Source: Fragilariopsis cylindrus CCMP1102 (Eukaryota > Bacillariophyta > Bacillariophyceae > Bacillariales > Bacillariaceae). Taken from it: a stretch of DNA of 33,228 bases. The stretch lies in the NCBI GenBank assembly GCA_900095095.1, contig FMBT01000632.1, positions 1 through 33,228 on the forward strand. Direction: 5' to 3'. The number at the start of each line of letters is the position of its first letter. The first letter of the stretch is position 1. This document shows positions 9,910 through 21,069 of this stretch, piece after piece. The notes under the pieces are model-generated. The model did not search any database. It had not been told where the DNA came from and was given only the letters and a program-made list of their open reading frames with translations. The translations under genes were made by a program, and so were the position numbers.

Positions 9910-11876
9910 ATGATCCACCGTACGTTGTTCATTCCTTCACTACGAACCACACGAAGACTGTGCTTTTCGTCTTCAGCATCAGCCATAACGTTAGTTGTTC
10001 CTCCTCAACAACCTTGGCTCGAAACGACAAAGAATATCGACGACACCAGTGACATTAATTTTTACAAATACTTTCAAAATGGTGAATTCGTATCATCACG
10101 TTCTGGAGGTGGCGGTGGCGGTGGAGAAGAATTATTAACATCCACAACTGTTGCCTACACCGTTACGAATCCAGCCACACAAGAAATTATTGGTCATGTT
10201 CCAGAATTGACCACAGACGAATTTAATTGTGCTGTTTCCTTAGCGGAGGATGCTTTCCAGGAATGGAAAGTAGTACCAGTCTCACAACGACAACGTATCA
10301 TGTTAGACTATCAAAAAATAATTCGTGATAATACAGCAGATTTAGCCTATTTAATTAGTTTAGAAAATGGTAAAACGTTAGCGGATGCCAAGGGTGATAT
10401 CTTTCGTGGTTTAGAAATGGTAGAATCTGCTACGTTCCTAGCACCACAATTACAAGGTGATTCACTCCAGGGTATAGGAACCGATATGGATTGTATTTCC
10501 TATCGAGAACCACTAGGAGTTTGTGCAGGTAAGCAAGCCGTTAGAAATTATCTAAAATAAAACTAGAATATATATCACTGTGACCTGTTTATATTGAAGA
10601 ATCGTCACGACCAACTAACTTATCTTTTGTCATTTCTTGCCATTACCTTTCGGATTTTTGTCTCTTCCGACTTCGCTGTTCAGGTATTTGTGCTTTTAAC
10701 TTTCCAGCTATGATCCCACTTTGGATGATTCCACTTTGTGTAACAGCGGGAAATACTATGGTTCTAAAACCATCGGAGAAAACGCCAGGAACAAGTATGT
10801 TATTAGCTAGTCTACTAAAAGATTCGTAAGTATACGTTTGTATTACTATTCCTACTACTACCGTATTCAAATTAAATATCTGCATTACGATTATTATGAC
10901 TCAATCTGTCTCTCTCTCTATTTCTTTCTTTCTTACTCTCTAACTAATGAATCTTTACAGTGGTCTTCCCGATGGAGTACTCCAAATCGTTCACGGCGGG
11001 AAGGGAATGGTGGATAAAATATGCACCCATCCTGATATTCAGGCTATTAGCTTTGTGGGAGGTAACACAGCCGGTGAATATGTTTTCAATGAAGGGCATC
11101 GAAATGGGAAACGTGTTCAGGCCAATCTTGGTGCAAAGAATCATGCTGTTATATTAGAAGATTCAAACCGTGAACAGGTTGTGAAGGCTATCGCTGGTGC
11201 AGCATTTGGTGCAGCTGGACAAAGATGTATGGCTCTTTCTACACTCATATTTGTTGGTTCCACGAAAGAATGGATCCATGACTTAGTAGAAGATGCTAAA
11301 AAGTTAAAGGTCGGTGCTGGATTGGATATCACGTCTGATTTAGGACCCGTAATCACTCCAGAATCTAAAATTCGAGTTGAAAATATCATAACAGAAGCTA
11401 TCGAACAAGGTGCTACCTTAAGCTTAGATGGGAGAGGTTTGGTGGTAGATGATTGTCCCAATGGGAATTTTATTGGTCCGACTATCTTATCTCAAGTTAA
11501 AACTGACAATGTATGTCATACGGAAGAAATTTTTGGTCCTGTTTTGGTTTGTTTAGAGGCTGATACTTTAGATGATGCTATGGATATAATCAACAACAAT
11601 CCCTTTGGGAATGGATGTGCCTTATTTACAGGTAGTGGTTCTGCTGCAAGAAAATTTACTCATGGGATTAATGTTGGCCAGATAGGTATTAATGTCCCCA
11701 TACCTGTTCCACTCCCGATGTTTTCATTTACAGGAAGTCGACGTAGTATGAAAGGTGATCTGAACTTTTATGGCAAATCTGGTGTCCAATTTTATACAAA
11801 AATGAAAACTGTTACATCCCTTTGGCCGTCCAAGGATATTTCATTCGGTACCGTCAATTTTCCCTCTGATTCTTGA
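9910..11876 (+). CDS. ALDH6A1: Methylmalonate-semialdehyde dehydrogenase, mitochondrial
   Basis: This is the CoA-acylating aldehyde dehydrogenase of valine and thymine/uracil breakdown. It converts methylmalonate semialdehyde to propionyl-CoA, with NAD+ as oxidant. Three exons (9910-10528, 10684-10825, 10961-11876) join to a 558-residue frame without a shift. The N-terminus [19 protein letters not shown] is Arg/Ser-rich like a mitochondrial presequence. Family segments are [40 protein letters not shown] (across intron 1), [25 protein letters not shown] (across intron 2), [13 protein letters not shown], the catalytic Cys in [38 protein letters not shown] and the C-terminal [15 protein letters not shown]. 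Intron 2 has a CTAAC branch-like motif 19 bp before its CAG. Length and order match the family. Gly/Glu repeats near residue 65 are a local insert. Confidence 0.96.
10529..10683 (+). other. Intron 1 of the MMSDH gene
   Basis: GTAAGC donor after GCAG (10528) and TTCAG acceptor (10683). Joining gives GCA GGT ATT TGT, encoding AGIC in the conserved [12 protein letters not shown] segment. Confidence 0.92.
10826..10960 (+). other. Intron 2 of the MMSDH gene
   Basis: GTAAGT donor and TTTACAG acceptor, with CTAAC (10940-10944) upstream as a likely branch site. Joining gives [11 protein letters not shown], conserved in the family. Confidence 0.92.
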
Positions 11877-11994
11877 TGGAAGTTAGTGCAGTAAATAATA
11901 ATAGTAGTAATAATAATAATGAATTTCTACATAAATAAAGTTAAGTATTGTTCAAACACGTACATGTACGCACGAGAGATAACCAATAATCATC

Positions 11995-12013
11995 CTAGCT
12001 AGCTAGCTAGCTA
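11995..12013. repeat. CTAG tetranucleotide repeat
   Basis: Four to five CTAG units in the short gap between the convergent MMSDH and plastid-protein genes. Confidence 0.85.
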
Positions 12014-12172
12014 TTTTCTACCTTCTCGTGCTTTGTAAAAATAGTATTTGGTAGGATTTTAAATTTTGTAAAAATGTTATTATATTATTATGTAGAGTTT
12101 CCATATTGACGTAGCATGACATGTTTTTCATCGTGATGGACCTTGCCATAATAACCTGTTAGATAGTTAGGA

Positions 12173-13349
12173 TTAGGATACCCGTAATTCATCAAGTTTT
12201 TGGTCCAAATCTTTTTCTTTGGTAAAAACTAGGACACGTTTTCCGTCATCATCGAGCGGATTATCGTTATCGCTATCACTTGGTACTACTGCCACAATAA
12301 CTCTTTCATCACAAAATGCGACTTGAAGATCAACTATACGAATATTATCCTCAGTTCCTGCAAGAATTTCTTTCCCTGTTCCATCAATCATACTATCCAT
12401 AGCAATTTGCATCATGCAGGAGTTATTGTCATTATTACTTGTATTGATCATTTTCGTTGTTCCTAATAATGTATTCTTGATATTAGGGAATGGTCCAAAT
12501 AAACTAATCACTTCTAATATTTCTAAACGATTTTTTCCAATACAATTTAAGAATACTTCCTGCATCCTTGCTAATGGTACCTTATGTAGTCCTGTTCCGA
12601 TATGACAAATCGCATCATCACTACCGACCCATGCTAATCGATAATTGGAACGTTCTTTCTTCAACAGTATTCGACGTAGATCGATATTGTTGTTGGAGTT
12701 ATTCGATTCTGGAATTGATAATAATTCTTCCACGACCTTTAATATATCACGAACATTACCAGTCTTTTCTTCTAATACTTCCTGTAACCGATCTAATGTG
12801 CTATCAATTTGTGTTCTTCGTTCTGCATCAATTTGTTTCTCTGCAGCACTTACATTTTTTCCTCGACTTTTTTTTTTCTTCTTGCCATCATCGATAGAAT
12901 CATCATCATCCGGCAGTAGTAATAATATCTGCTGTTGTTGTATCTTCATTTGTTTCCATCCATTGTGCCAATGCAGGTGACATTGATGAAGATGTTGTCG
13001 CTGAATCGGCTTTATTATTATTATTATTTCCACCACCACTCTTTTTCTTCGCCTTGTCCCTTTTAATTGCAGAGGACGCCTTCTTTCGTGTTCTAGTTTT
13101 AATAGCAGAAGTGGACTTTTTCGTTGTACCGTCAACGTCATCAGTTGAAATGTTACCTAAATTACCAGGTTTTATCTTCCTTCCGTATAATGCAGTATTT
13201 TTTCTATTATTTGTATTACTACTACTACTTCTAACAGCACTGAATCCGTCGACAACGACAATTGCAGAGAAATAGGTCGTCGGAACAGCAACGACTGCAA
13301 TCGCAACAGCAACAACGAGGGTGTTCCAGAATGAATTCGTTACCACCAT
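12173..13349 (-). CDS. Predicted plastid-targeted protein of unknown function, one frameshift
   Basis: The N-terminus (from ATG 13349) has a hydrophobic signal segment (NTLVVAVAIAVVAVPTTYF) and then VVVDGFSAVRSSSS. A Gly/Ala-Phe junction after a signal peptide, followed by a Ser-rich stretch, is the usual two-part targeting signal for diatom plastids. A basic, Thr/Lys/Asn-rich linker follows. The frame shifts by one base near 12905-12925. The second part has a Lys-rich segment, a helical region (IDSTLDRLQEVLEEKTGNVR) and a compact domain with YRLAWVGSDDAICHIGTGLH, VPLARMQEVFLNCIG and LEVISLFGPFPNIKNTLLG. It ends in an acidic segment and KEKDLDQKLDELRVS. The compact domain looks like a conserved algal fold, but I cannot name the family. 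A lipid-associated plastid protein (fibrillin-like) is one weak possibility. Confidence 0.7.
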
Positions 13350-14439
13350 TTATATTTCTTTTCTTCACTTCTTTTCCTAGTTAGTCTTTTTAATGAAATC
13401 GATCTAGTCTAAATGCTATTGTGATACAGTATGAAACGAGATGAGATCCAAAGGGATAACGACAGTGACGATAACGACTGCATGACATGGTCCTGACTCT
13501 ATTTGGAGTAGCTAGCCCCGTACAGTAGCGTGAATGAATATCGATTTTTTATTTGTTGAAAAAGATGATGTCATGGCTGAAGGATTGATGACGCGAATGT
13601 TCAGCTATCAAATTTGATTCCACGTGGAAGTGTACCGTACAGGGGCGCGTAAAACCATTAACAATCACATCGCGCACGATTTGTTTTTAAATTTATTTTA
13701 ATACAGTGCACTAACTAGTGAAGAACCACATTTCAAATTTTCGATTATAGTTCAGCCAAAAGAATATTAGTAGATAATATTATTATTATTATGATGAATA
13801 ATAGTCTGTTAATTATTTGGAAGTTAGCTTAACAATTAACTTACTGTAGCCCCCCCTCCTTGAGGTGCGATGCTTCTTTATCGGCAGGTACCCGTGATGA
13901 GGTACAAGTTCTGGGGAGTGTCAAAGAAGTTTCTAACGTTAAGTAAAAAGTTGAATTGTGTTTCAAAACGCTATTACAAAAGTTGAATTCTGTTTCATGA
14001 TGTATACAGTACTATCTATATCTATATGATATCTAATATGAACCAAATAATGTGTAGGCAGAGTGGATTGATGAAATCATCAATCATGAACTAACGTTAG
14101 TAGAGCTAGTGAGAAATAAAGGAATGTGATTTTCTATTTAAATTAAGGTTGTTTTATTTAAAAATGTATTCGTATGTATGCATATGTATTTGTAGGATAT
14201 GTATTGTATATTATAGCCGAAGAAGGAAAAAGGTGCAAAGATAAAGATCCTCTACTTGAAGTTTAGTTAAGAACACGATGAACAAAAAGGAAGTTTTCCG
14301 AGGAAAGAAGAGAGGGGAGGAAGTCATGTACCAAACGTCACAGTCAAGTCCTGCTGTTGGCAAGATGACGTGTTTGTTGGCAGACGAGATGGGCCCCGAA
14401 AATAGAACAATCACATTATAGTGATAGTAATTGATTGTT
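13350..14439. other. Intergenic region, no gene seen
   Basis: This separates the plastid-protein gene from the HSF-type gene. Open frames here are short and low-complexity, and no RNA gene was recognised. Confidence 0.4.
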
Positions 14440-14694
14440 TCATCCTTTTGTTGTTCTTGTAGTTGTAGAAAGGTAACAATAATTTCGCTTACAACCTGTT
14501 TCGAAGATAATTATTTGGTAAATCTTCCCATATTGTTCCATAAAGGATTGGAACATATGACGATTTCGATTGTTCATATTATTCTTGACAGTATCCATGT
14601 TAGTCGTCGTAGTAGTCGGTACCAATCGAATGGTTTTGTAGTCAATTGGATTTGGTCTTGTCGATGATTCATCATCGTAGATTGATTTCATCAA
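14440..14694 (-). CDS. Possible C-terminal continuation of the HSF-type factor
   Basis: An 84-residue frame overlaps the HSF stop and continues in another phase. It contains TIRLVPTTTTTNMDTVKNN and RHMFQSFMEQYGKIYQ, a polar composition like the upstream tail. It may be the true C-terminus after a one-base indel near 14695, or non-coding. Confidence 0.3.
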   Translation of the reverse strand: MMKSIYDDESSTRPNPIDYKTIRLVPTTTTTNMDTVKNNMNNRNRHMFQSFMEQYGKIYQIIIFETGCKRNYCYLSTTTRTTKG

Positions 14695-15485
14695 TATATT
14701 CCGTCGGATAAGATCGTATGTAGAGTAGTATCGGCGGCTCTAACATTCTTCTTCAGTCCACCGAACAATTGAGATTGTTGTTCATGTTGTAGCTTTTGCA
14801 TTTTCTTCACTCCAGGTACTTGTCGTTGTTCTTGTCTGGTAATAGCAGTGAAAGGGGTGGTGATCATATGATTTCGTTCCTCCATCAACGCACGAACTAA
14901 GGATAAGTCACGTTTCTTCGTGTAGTACTTGTTGATACCTTTATTCTTGGGCACAGCAACTCCGGTAGTAGTACTATCACTACCACTTCTTGGTGAGCTT
15001 AAAGACGACTTCTTCGCCTTCCTGGAGAGAGCATTGCTTTTCGCTAAAATTTTAGCTAAAGGATTAGTTTTTTTTCGACCGATCAAATCACATAGATTGC
15101 GATGACCTCTGATAAGGTATTCATGTGAATATGCGTTCGCATCTTGACTTGGACGGTGACGATGTTGATAGATTCCATACAAATTCAATTGTCGACGGAA
15201 TGATTTGTAGGAGCTCATTCCAGAGAAGTATAATGGCATAACAGTTTCTTCGAATGCAGTTTGATTGTATATCTTGAATGATTTGCCATCTCCTAACCAG
15301 GAAACAATGTCAGTGTATCCATTTCGTTCTACACCTTCCAGCAAATCGTACATCTTGTGTGGGAAGTGTTCTGGTTTCCATTCTGATGATTGACCATCTT
15401 CATTTAAGCTCAGCCTCTCTTTCGTAGCAGTAGAGCGTGCAATAGAGGCTTCTAACAGCTTTGATGGGAACATTAGTGCAAGCAT
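14691..15485 (-). CDS. HSF-type DNA-binding transcription factor
   Basis: The winged-helix domain of heat-shock factors spans about residues 36-140: FPHKMYDLLEGVERNGYTDI, VSWLGDGKSFKIYN, FEETVMPLYF, SSYKSFRRQLNLYGIYQ (recognition helix and wing) and HEYLIRGHRNLCDLIGR. This is the diatom-type HSF domain, a family strongly expanded in diatoms; targets and stimulus cannot be read from the sequence. The C-terminal part is basic and Ser/Gln-rich, with KILAKSNALSRKAKKS as a possible nuclear signal. No clear heptad oligomerisation region is visible. The open frame is 264 residues and stops at 14691. An overlapping frame (14694-14440, SSTRPNPIDYKTIRLVP, MFQSFMEQYGKIYQ) reads like further coding sequence, so a one-base shift may truncate the annotated end. 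Confidence 0.93.
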   Translation of the reverse strand: MLALMFPSKLLEASIARSTATKERLSLNEDGQSSEWKPEHFPHKMYDLLEGVERNGYTDIVSWLGDGKSFKIYNQTAFEETVMPLYFSGMSSYKSFRRQLNLYGIYQHRHRPSQDANAYSHEYLIRGHRNLCDLIGRKKTNPLAKILAKSNALSRKAKKSSLSSPRSGSDSTTTGVAVPKNKGINKYYTKKRDLSLVRALMEERNHMITTPFTAITRQEQRQVPGVKKMQKLQHEQQSQLFGGLKKNVRAADTTLHTILSDGIY

Positions 15486-17846
15486 TTTCTTGTTTTTGAA
15501 CTTCCTGTCTTCGGATTGGTATTATGCGGGGATAGATAGGGTTTGTGATCTGGGATAGATTTTATGATCGGATGAGTGGAAGAATGCTTTTGTTCCGAAA
15601 AGAGTCTAGAAGACGGTAGGTAGAACACAATCAATTGAATTTTGATTTTGTTTCTAAAATTGGATTTTGGATGAGCGCAAATTAATTAAATTACGAAAGT
15701 AAATGAGACACATACCGCATACAGCAACTTCAGATAAAAATACCGCCGTCAAATAGAGATTTGTGTGACGTGTTAGTTGGGGGTATAATTAAAGGCCAGT
15801 CCAAATAATGGCACCTTCAACTAAAGCGCATAATCTAGTCTCGAGTCTTAGCAACGCGACATCGATTCCAATCCAAGATACTTTTGAAGTATAAGTAAAA
15901 TAATTATGGGAATAGTCCAGTAACAGCACTTCAACTGGCGCGCAACTGTAGTATAATTATGAAACAAACTCGTCGCATTTGACAATTATGCATAGTAAGA
16001 AGTACTTTAAATTACAACTGCCACTGTTGTGGATTCTCGCACAACAAAAACGTCATATTTAAGAAGAACGGATAGATTTGCTGTTTATTATGATTTTTTA
16101 ATCAACCGCTAATCGAAGCTAATCGAAAGGTCGCTTTTGTTGTGTTGCGATATTTGTTCAGAAGTGGTACAGCAAATCTACCCGTTCTTCTTAAATATGA
16201 CGTTCTATCACGTGGAAACAGTCAACTTCTATGATATATCCCCGATTAGAACGCGATGTTGTTATTTACATAACGCGATAATTTTATTTACATAACAATC
16301 ATTCCAAAACAGTATTCAATCGAACAGTATTGCTTAGTCGTATACGGAAGATCTTACGCGACGAATATGGCTGAAACAAGGTGACAACAATAATTGTGAA
16401 TTCTCAAAAGCGTCGATCTATTACACAATTAAGAGTCAATTCTTCTTCTTAACAACCAACAATCCCATGTTTTAATTTATTTAACACTATATGCTTACTC
16501 ATTTATTTTTACTACTTAGGATAATTAATATTGGCGTAAAGAGATTTTTATCTTATTAATTCTTTACTCGGTTTTATTTAATGCGATAAAAAGTGATTGA
16601 CAGTTAGTGTTGAAGGAAAAACGGGGAATTTAGACAAAATGTGAGTAGACTTATATTTCCACCGTGTGCAGTTTTCTTATGTTCTAGAATGTTCTGAGCC
16701 CAATTATATTGACATTACTTAATCCACTATTCGCTACCCTTCTCATTATTTGATCCATACTTCGCTCCAGTAGTAATATTATTCTTTAATAATAATAATG
16801 TAGCTGTGCAGTATTAGCGGTTTGGGTTAGCGAAATTAAGGTATTTTATATGATACTATTCATTACACTTATACATCAGAATTTGTCATTACAACAATTG
16901 TTAATCAGATCAGCTTGCTTGATGTTCTTTGGCTACGCTTAGGTAAGTTAATGGCGTTTGGAATAGGCGTAAAATGAAATATGACACCGGTGAATGAAGT
17001 ACTGTAATAGGACTAGTACAAATACGATGTTTAAAATAATCTTGATTGGCCACGGTAAATTAATCTGGCCCTGTAAGACTACTAGATGACACCCAGCTCC
17101 CAGCTCATCAAATATTTTTTTAACAGGAAAAAAAACAGTAAAAAAGCAATATTCTTCTTTAAACTAAACTTGTACTAAATGCGCGCCAAAAATAATGTCT
17201 TCTTGAAACTATTCTTCTTTTTTCATTCGATGACGCGATGGAAACAATTAAAAACTATTACACAGCCACCCAAACACAAACACACAAACACACACACGCA
17301 CTACTGTAGCACTAGAGCTAGGAAATCATATGATATTTTTGGGATGAGAACTTCAGAGATTAGCTAGCCAGGGGATCAAAAACTATGCACATAATAGGGG
17401 CAATTTAATATGAAGAAAAAGTCAACATACACTTTCCTGTCATGGCGTTGCCAGATTCGTTTCAACTGGAACACTCCAATTGCTGAAATTGGTGGTGCTT
17501 CAAATGAAATGATGGATTGGTTTTTGTAGACAACTTTAGAGGCATTGATGTGATATTGAGCTAGGCTAGGTCATGGACACATTTTTTGAAAAGTATTAGT
17601 AAGTGAGGCTCGTCTGGCAGACCGTACGCGGTTGTGCAAAAAATGGTACAAACAAAAACCCCAGCTCTATTTCTACATTTATTTCTACTCATGAAAACGA
17701 AGCCGAAATCACACTTATTTTGAAAACAGTCCTGCTAATTAAATTTGAACCGCTTCGCTTGGTTAGTTGCAGATATGTGATTAGATTCTAATCCTTGCTC
17801 ACATTCTTACAATTTGGTCAGCTCACAAAACAAAATTTTAGCAACA
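15486..17846. other. Gene-poor region with a foldback repeat
   Basis: This is the largest gene-poor stretch of the window. No protein or RNA gene could be supported. It contains a 34-bp inverted repeat (16051-16202), two copies of TTATTTACATAAC (about 16262-16298), and a weak degenerate direct repeat around 15795 and 15912. One open frame at 17179 is AC-rich and unconvincing. Confidence 0.55.
16051..16202. repeat. Near-perfect 34-bp inverted repeat (foldback element)
   Basis: The left arm (16051-16084, starting CGTCATATTTAAGAAGAACG) and right arm (16169-16202) are reverse complements with a single mismatch over 34 bp, separated by an 84-bp AT-rich spacer. A second, weaker complementarity extends it: ACAACAAAAACG just outside the left arm pairs with CGCTTTTGTTGTG inside the spacer. 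It could be a miniature inverted-repeat element or a transcribed hairpin. No clear target-site duplication was found. Confidence 0.75.
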
Positions 17847-19032
17847 ATGAAATCTGCACTTGGTAAACGATCCACCGATGAAAGAATCAAGTCCGACAAT
17901 TTGAAGTTGGAGACTACAGAAGACGATAATAATCAGAGTCTGGGGAAGAAACCGCACTCTCTACCACGAGCGCTACTTCTAATAGTAGTAAAGGAAGTTT
18001 CTGTAGTGATGATACTGGTGTTAGTACTGATACTTCCGTGATTGAAAATAATGCCATTATGTCGAAATAAGTGCAGCTCAAATCATCGATTCACTCAGTC
18101 CTCCGAAGCTAAAGGATGAAACTCATTACATGAGATTCAAGAATAAGTTGATCAAAGATGCCAAGATTTCCAAGGATATCGATACAATCAAGAATATTAC
18201 TACTGTTGCTAAGCAGGCGTGGAATCAAGTGAAGTGTATGTCAGTCAGTGCTAGTAGCATCGAAGATATCACGTTTGATATTCAGAGTCAAGTTTACCTT
18301 CTTTCTCTTAAGAAACGTGTGGTAACAGAAGAAGAAAATGAATCGAGAATCTATAAAGCTGAATCGACGGCATTTTGTGATACTTTCAAGGATGCTGCCA
18401 TTGCCTATCTTTATTGGAACACCAAGGAATGTACTATTGAAAATGCAGAAACGCTGGATTGTGCCATTCGGAAAATAGAACATATGGCTTTAGGGATCGG
18501 GTTCCTCCCGGGCTACTACACTGCCATGCATACAGCTCGAACAAAGCTCAAATATGTCAATACCGAAATTGCTGTTCAGGATATTGTCGTCAAACTTCGT
18601 ACCGCTACCGATAAAAAACTTTACGAAATGGCTAGTGACTATCATCATGCAAAGTGGCAAAGAGCGGAGCTCCAAATGATCAAACGCCATCGAGCAGCTC
18701 AAAAGAGAAAGGATTCAGTCGAGGCGTCTACCATCCGAACAGACATAATTTCAGACCTGAAGAAGCAAATGATATACACAAGTTTAAGACTCAAGAAGGA
18801 TTGGAGACGTATTACTTATTCACGAAATGGTGTGACTCAGGAAATGTTCGCTAAGGCTTTCAAGAAAAATGAATACGATGCACATTCTTCCTCCACCGTG
18901 ACGGCAAAAATTGATGGTCATATTATTGGTATGAAAAAGCACTACAGCAACTTAATGGGTTGTCAAGATGTAGATGTTAAATTGAAGGGAAGTGCATGGA
19001 CTGCAAGTACAAAATATGGCGTCTATAGCTGA
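17847..19032 (+). CDS. Unrecognised helical protein, frameshifted N-terminus
   Basis: No family is recognised. The likely start is ATG 17847 (AACAATGAAA; MKSALGKRSTDER). The N-terminal 90 or so residues are Ser/Thr/Asp-rich and need two one-base corrections, near 17944 and 18065, to join with the long frame beginning near 18068 (EISAAQIIDSLSPPKLKD). The rest, to the stop at 19032, is one clean frame of about 320 residues. It is rich in Lys, Ala and Thr and predicted largely helical, with a Cys at several helix edges (AFCDTFKDAAIAYLYW, TLDCAIRKIEHMALGIGF) and a basic stretch (MIKRHRAAQKRK). It has no signal peptide or membrane segment. Coding is supported by length, composition and the frame continuity of the second part. 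Confidence 0.65.
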
Positions 19033-19394
19033 AGAAGTAAGTGGCTGAGCGACGGATTAGTACCTAAGGAAGGCGACGCACCGCAACGCACTCCTATGAT
19101 CACCTGTAAATATTAATTTTAAGTTTATAAACAAATATTAGTAATAGCAATTATATTGTTATTGTTACACATCGCACCTAGCTAGCTAGCACACCGCCAT
19201 ACCAACCTTATCTACAATTTTGAATCATCAGTCATTCCACATTACGTTTCTAGTAGATTTTAGCATATCATAGCTCGAATGAATTTCTTTTTTATTATCG
19301 TTTATCCCCTTTCTATTCTTCACTGTTCTTTATGCTGGTGGATATGATATGATATGATATGATATGATTCAACATTTCCAACGTACGAAACTTC
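19033..19394. other. Convergent intergenic region
   Basis: The 3' ends of the unrecognised plus-strand gene and the minus-strand hydrolase face each other here. It holds a GATAT microsatellite (19341-19368). No gene is seen. Confidence 0.5.
19341..19368. repeat. GATAT pentanucleotide repeat
   Basis: Five tandem GATAT units with a partial sixth, downstream of the hydrolase stop. Confidence 0.9.
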
Positions 19395-21069
19395 TTACGA
19401 ACGTAGAAATTGAGCTGTTATATAACAGACCTGTTCATGTTGCTTTGAAAGCGATAAAGTATCATCATCGTCAACATTGTTGGCGTTGTCGTCTTCATCT
19501 TCTTTGTTATTACCCAAAAGGATGTCGGTAGCTACTAAATCCTTCATGTGTACCACCATAATCATTTCCGTACGGGTAGTACTACTAGCACAAATCGAAT
19601 TCCGAAGGTAGGACTTTAATTATTTATTATTTATCTTTATGTAATTCGAAGGTAGACTATGTAATACTTGTGGTGGAAAATACGAATCGAATTCTTCTTT
19701 TTTGGTAGTTGTCGTATTCATCATTTAATTGTGTATCACGGTACCTTGAACGATTAAGATATCGATAACATTCTTTATTCTTAGCATCATTTTGTAGTGG
19801 ATGAATCGATTTCGATGATAGATCTGTTAAAAATGGTATAAATGCTGCACACCCCACATAATTAATTTATTACTAATACCAATTTCATTTCTGGTATGGA
19901 GAATGATTTTTTTTTGCTATTACTGTCATCGACGATTCTTTTTGTTGTTGTTGTAGTGGTTGTTGTTGATTATGTTGGCTTTGTCTTCGTTTTTTTTTTT
20001 GGTACCAGTTATATCCGCATATTATCAACTACTAATTCCCTGAATAGTTTCATTGCAGCAAATGCTCCCAAACTATGACCCATTAAAGTGAATTCAATTA
20101 TTTTCTTATTATTATATACTTATGTTATTATCAGCATTCCCCATATTAGCCAATTTTGATTTTATTTTGATTTTGATGTTGATGGTAGTATCTCATTTGT
20201 GATTGAATTCATGATTCCTTTCATTGTTTTCACATCGGTATTACCTAAACGTGAATCGGCAAGACGTAGTGGTTCCATTGATAATACTGCCACCACAAAC
20301 CCTTCATCAGATAAACGACTTGCAATTTCACTATATGCCTCATGTGACACTATGCACCAGGTAGAAATAATAGTACCTGCAGTTTGTTGTTCGTAGTTGT
20401 AGCTAAGGTCGATGTCGTTACGTGTCGTTGTTGTTGAAAACAATGACGATGGTAAATAGACATCGTATCGACGTGTACGATATGCACGATGATGGTGAAT
20501 CCTTGATTCTATTGTTGTTTTTGCTCTGGACAATGTTGGAGATCTTTTCTTTAGGATGAATGAACTGCTCGTATAACAATAAGTGCCTGTTGGAATAATC
20601 TATGTAAGCATCCTAAACACCAAGGTGAAAACACTACTACTGATGGTGGAATAAATGATAATGCACGTCGTCTTCGTAGTAGTAGTAGCCTCATCATTGC
20701 TGTCATCGTCGTCCTCGTCGTTGTTGCTGTCGTCATGGAACGACGATTGTTATTATTGAAGATCATAAATGTTATAAAATCAATGAACCAAAGAATCACT
20801 AAGGGAGATAGAAAACCAATGAAACTTTGAATTACAATAGATTTATTAAAAGATGAAAAACTTCCTACTTTCATCTCTTCAAATTCCATAATTCTACTCC
20901 ATGTTTTTGGTAAAAATAATGTAACTACATTTTGTATTCGATCTTGTAGTACTGAAAAGGCTGGTATCGATGATAATAACGGGCGCTTTCTTAGCTCACA
21001 TAACGAAGAAATGACTGTGTCACCACTGGTAAATCCAGATGATGATATAATATTAGGTAATATCGTCAT
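19395..21069 (-). CDS. Alpha/beta hydrolase with N-terminal membrane segment, many frameshifts
   Basis: This is a serine hydrolase of the alpha/beta fold; the substrate is unknown. The N-terminal frame from ATG 21069 (MTILPNIISSSGFTSGD) has one hydrophobic segment (FIGFLSPLVILWFIDFITFMIF) and then a Ser/Arg/Thr-rich linker. The fold starts at RYDVYLPSS (about 20470), followed by LLFLPGA, SHEAYSEIASRLSDEGFVVA and VLSMEPLRLADSRLG. The nucleophile elbow LMGHSLGAFAAMKLFRE is at about 20085-20035, in a frame too short to show up alone. CAAFIPFLTDLSSKSIHPL (about 19855) is next, then the catalytic-His region GGTHEGFSSY near 19560 and the C-terminus HEQVCYITAQFLRS ending at 19395. At least five one-base shifts are needed. 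Order and spacing match dienelactone-hydrolase or chlorophyllase-like proteins, without deciding between them. Confidence 0.75.

Noticed and set aside
12414..12980. Plus-strand frames opposite the plastid-protein gene
   Set aside because: Shadows; the minus-strand frame carries a leader, a compact domain and better continuity.
15486..17846. Search for tRNA, rRNA, transposase or reverse-transcriptase remnants in the gene-poor region
   Set aside because: No tRNA T-arm/anticodon pattern and no transposon protein motif could be found by eye.
19341..19368. Tandem GATAT units considered as a CRISPR-like or satellite array
   Set aside because: Only five short units without spacers; a simple microsatellite, and CRISPR is not expected in a eukaryotic nuclear genome.
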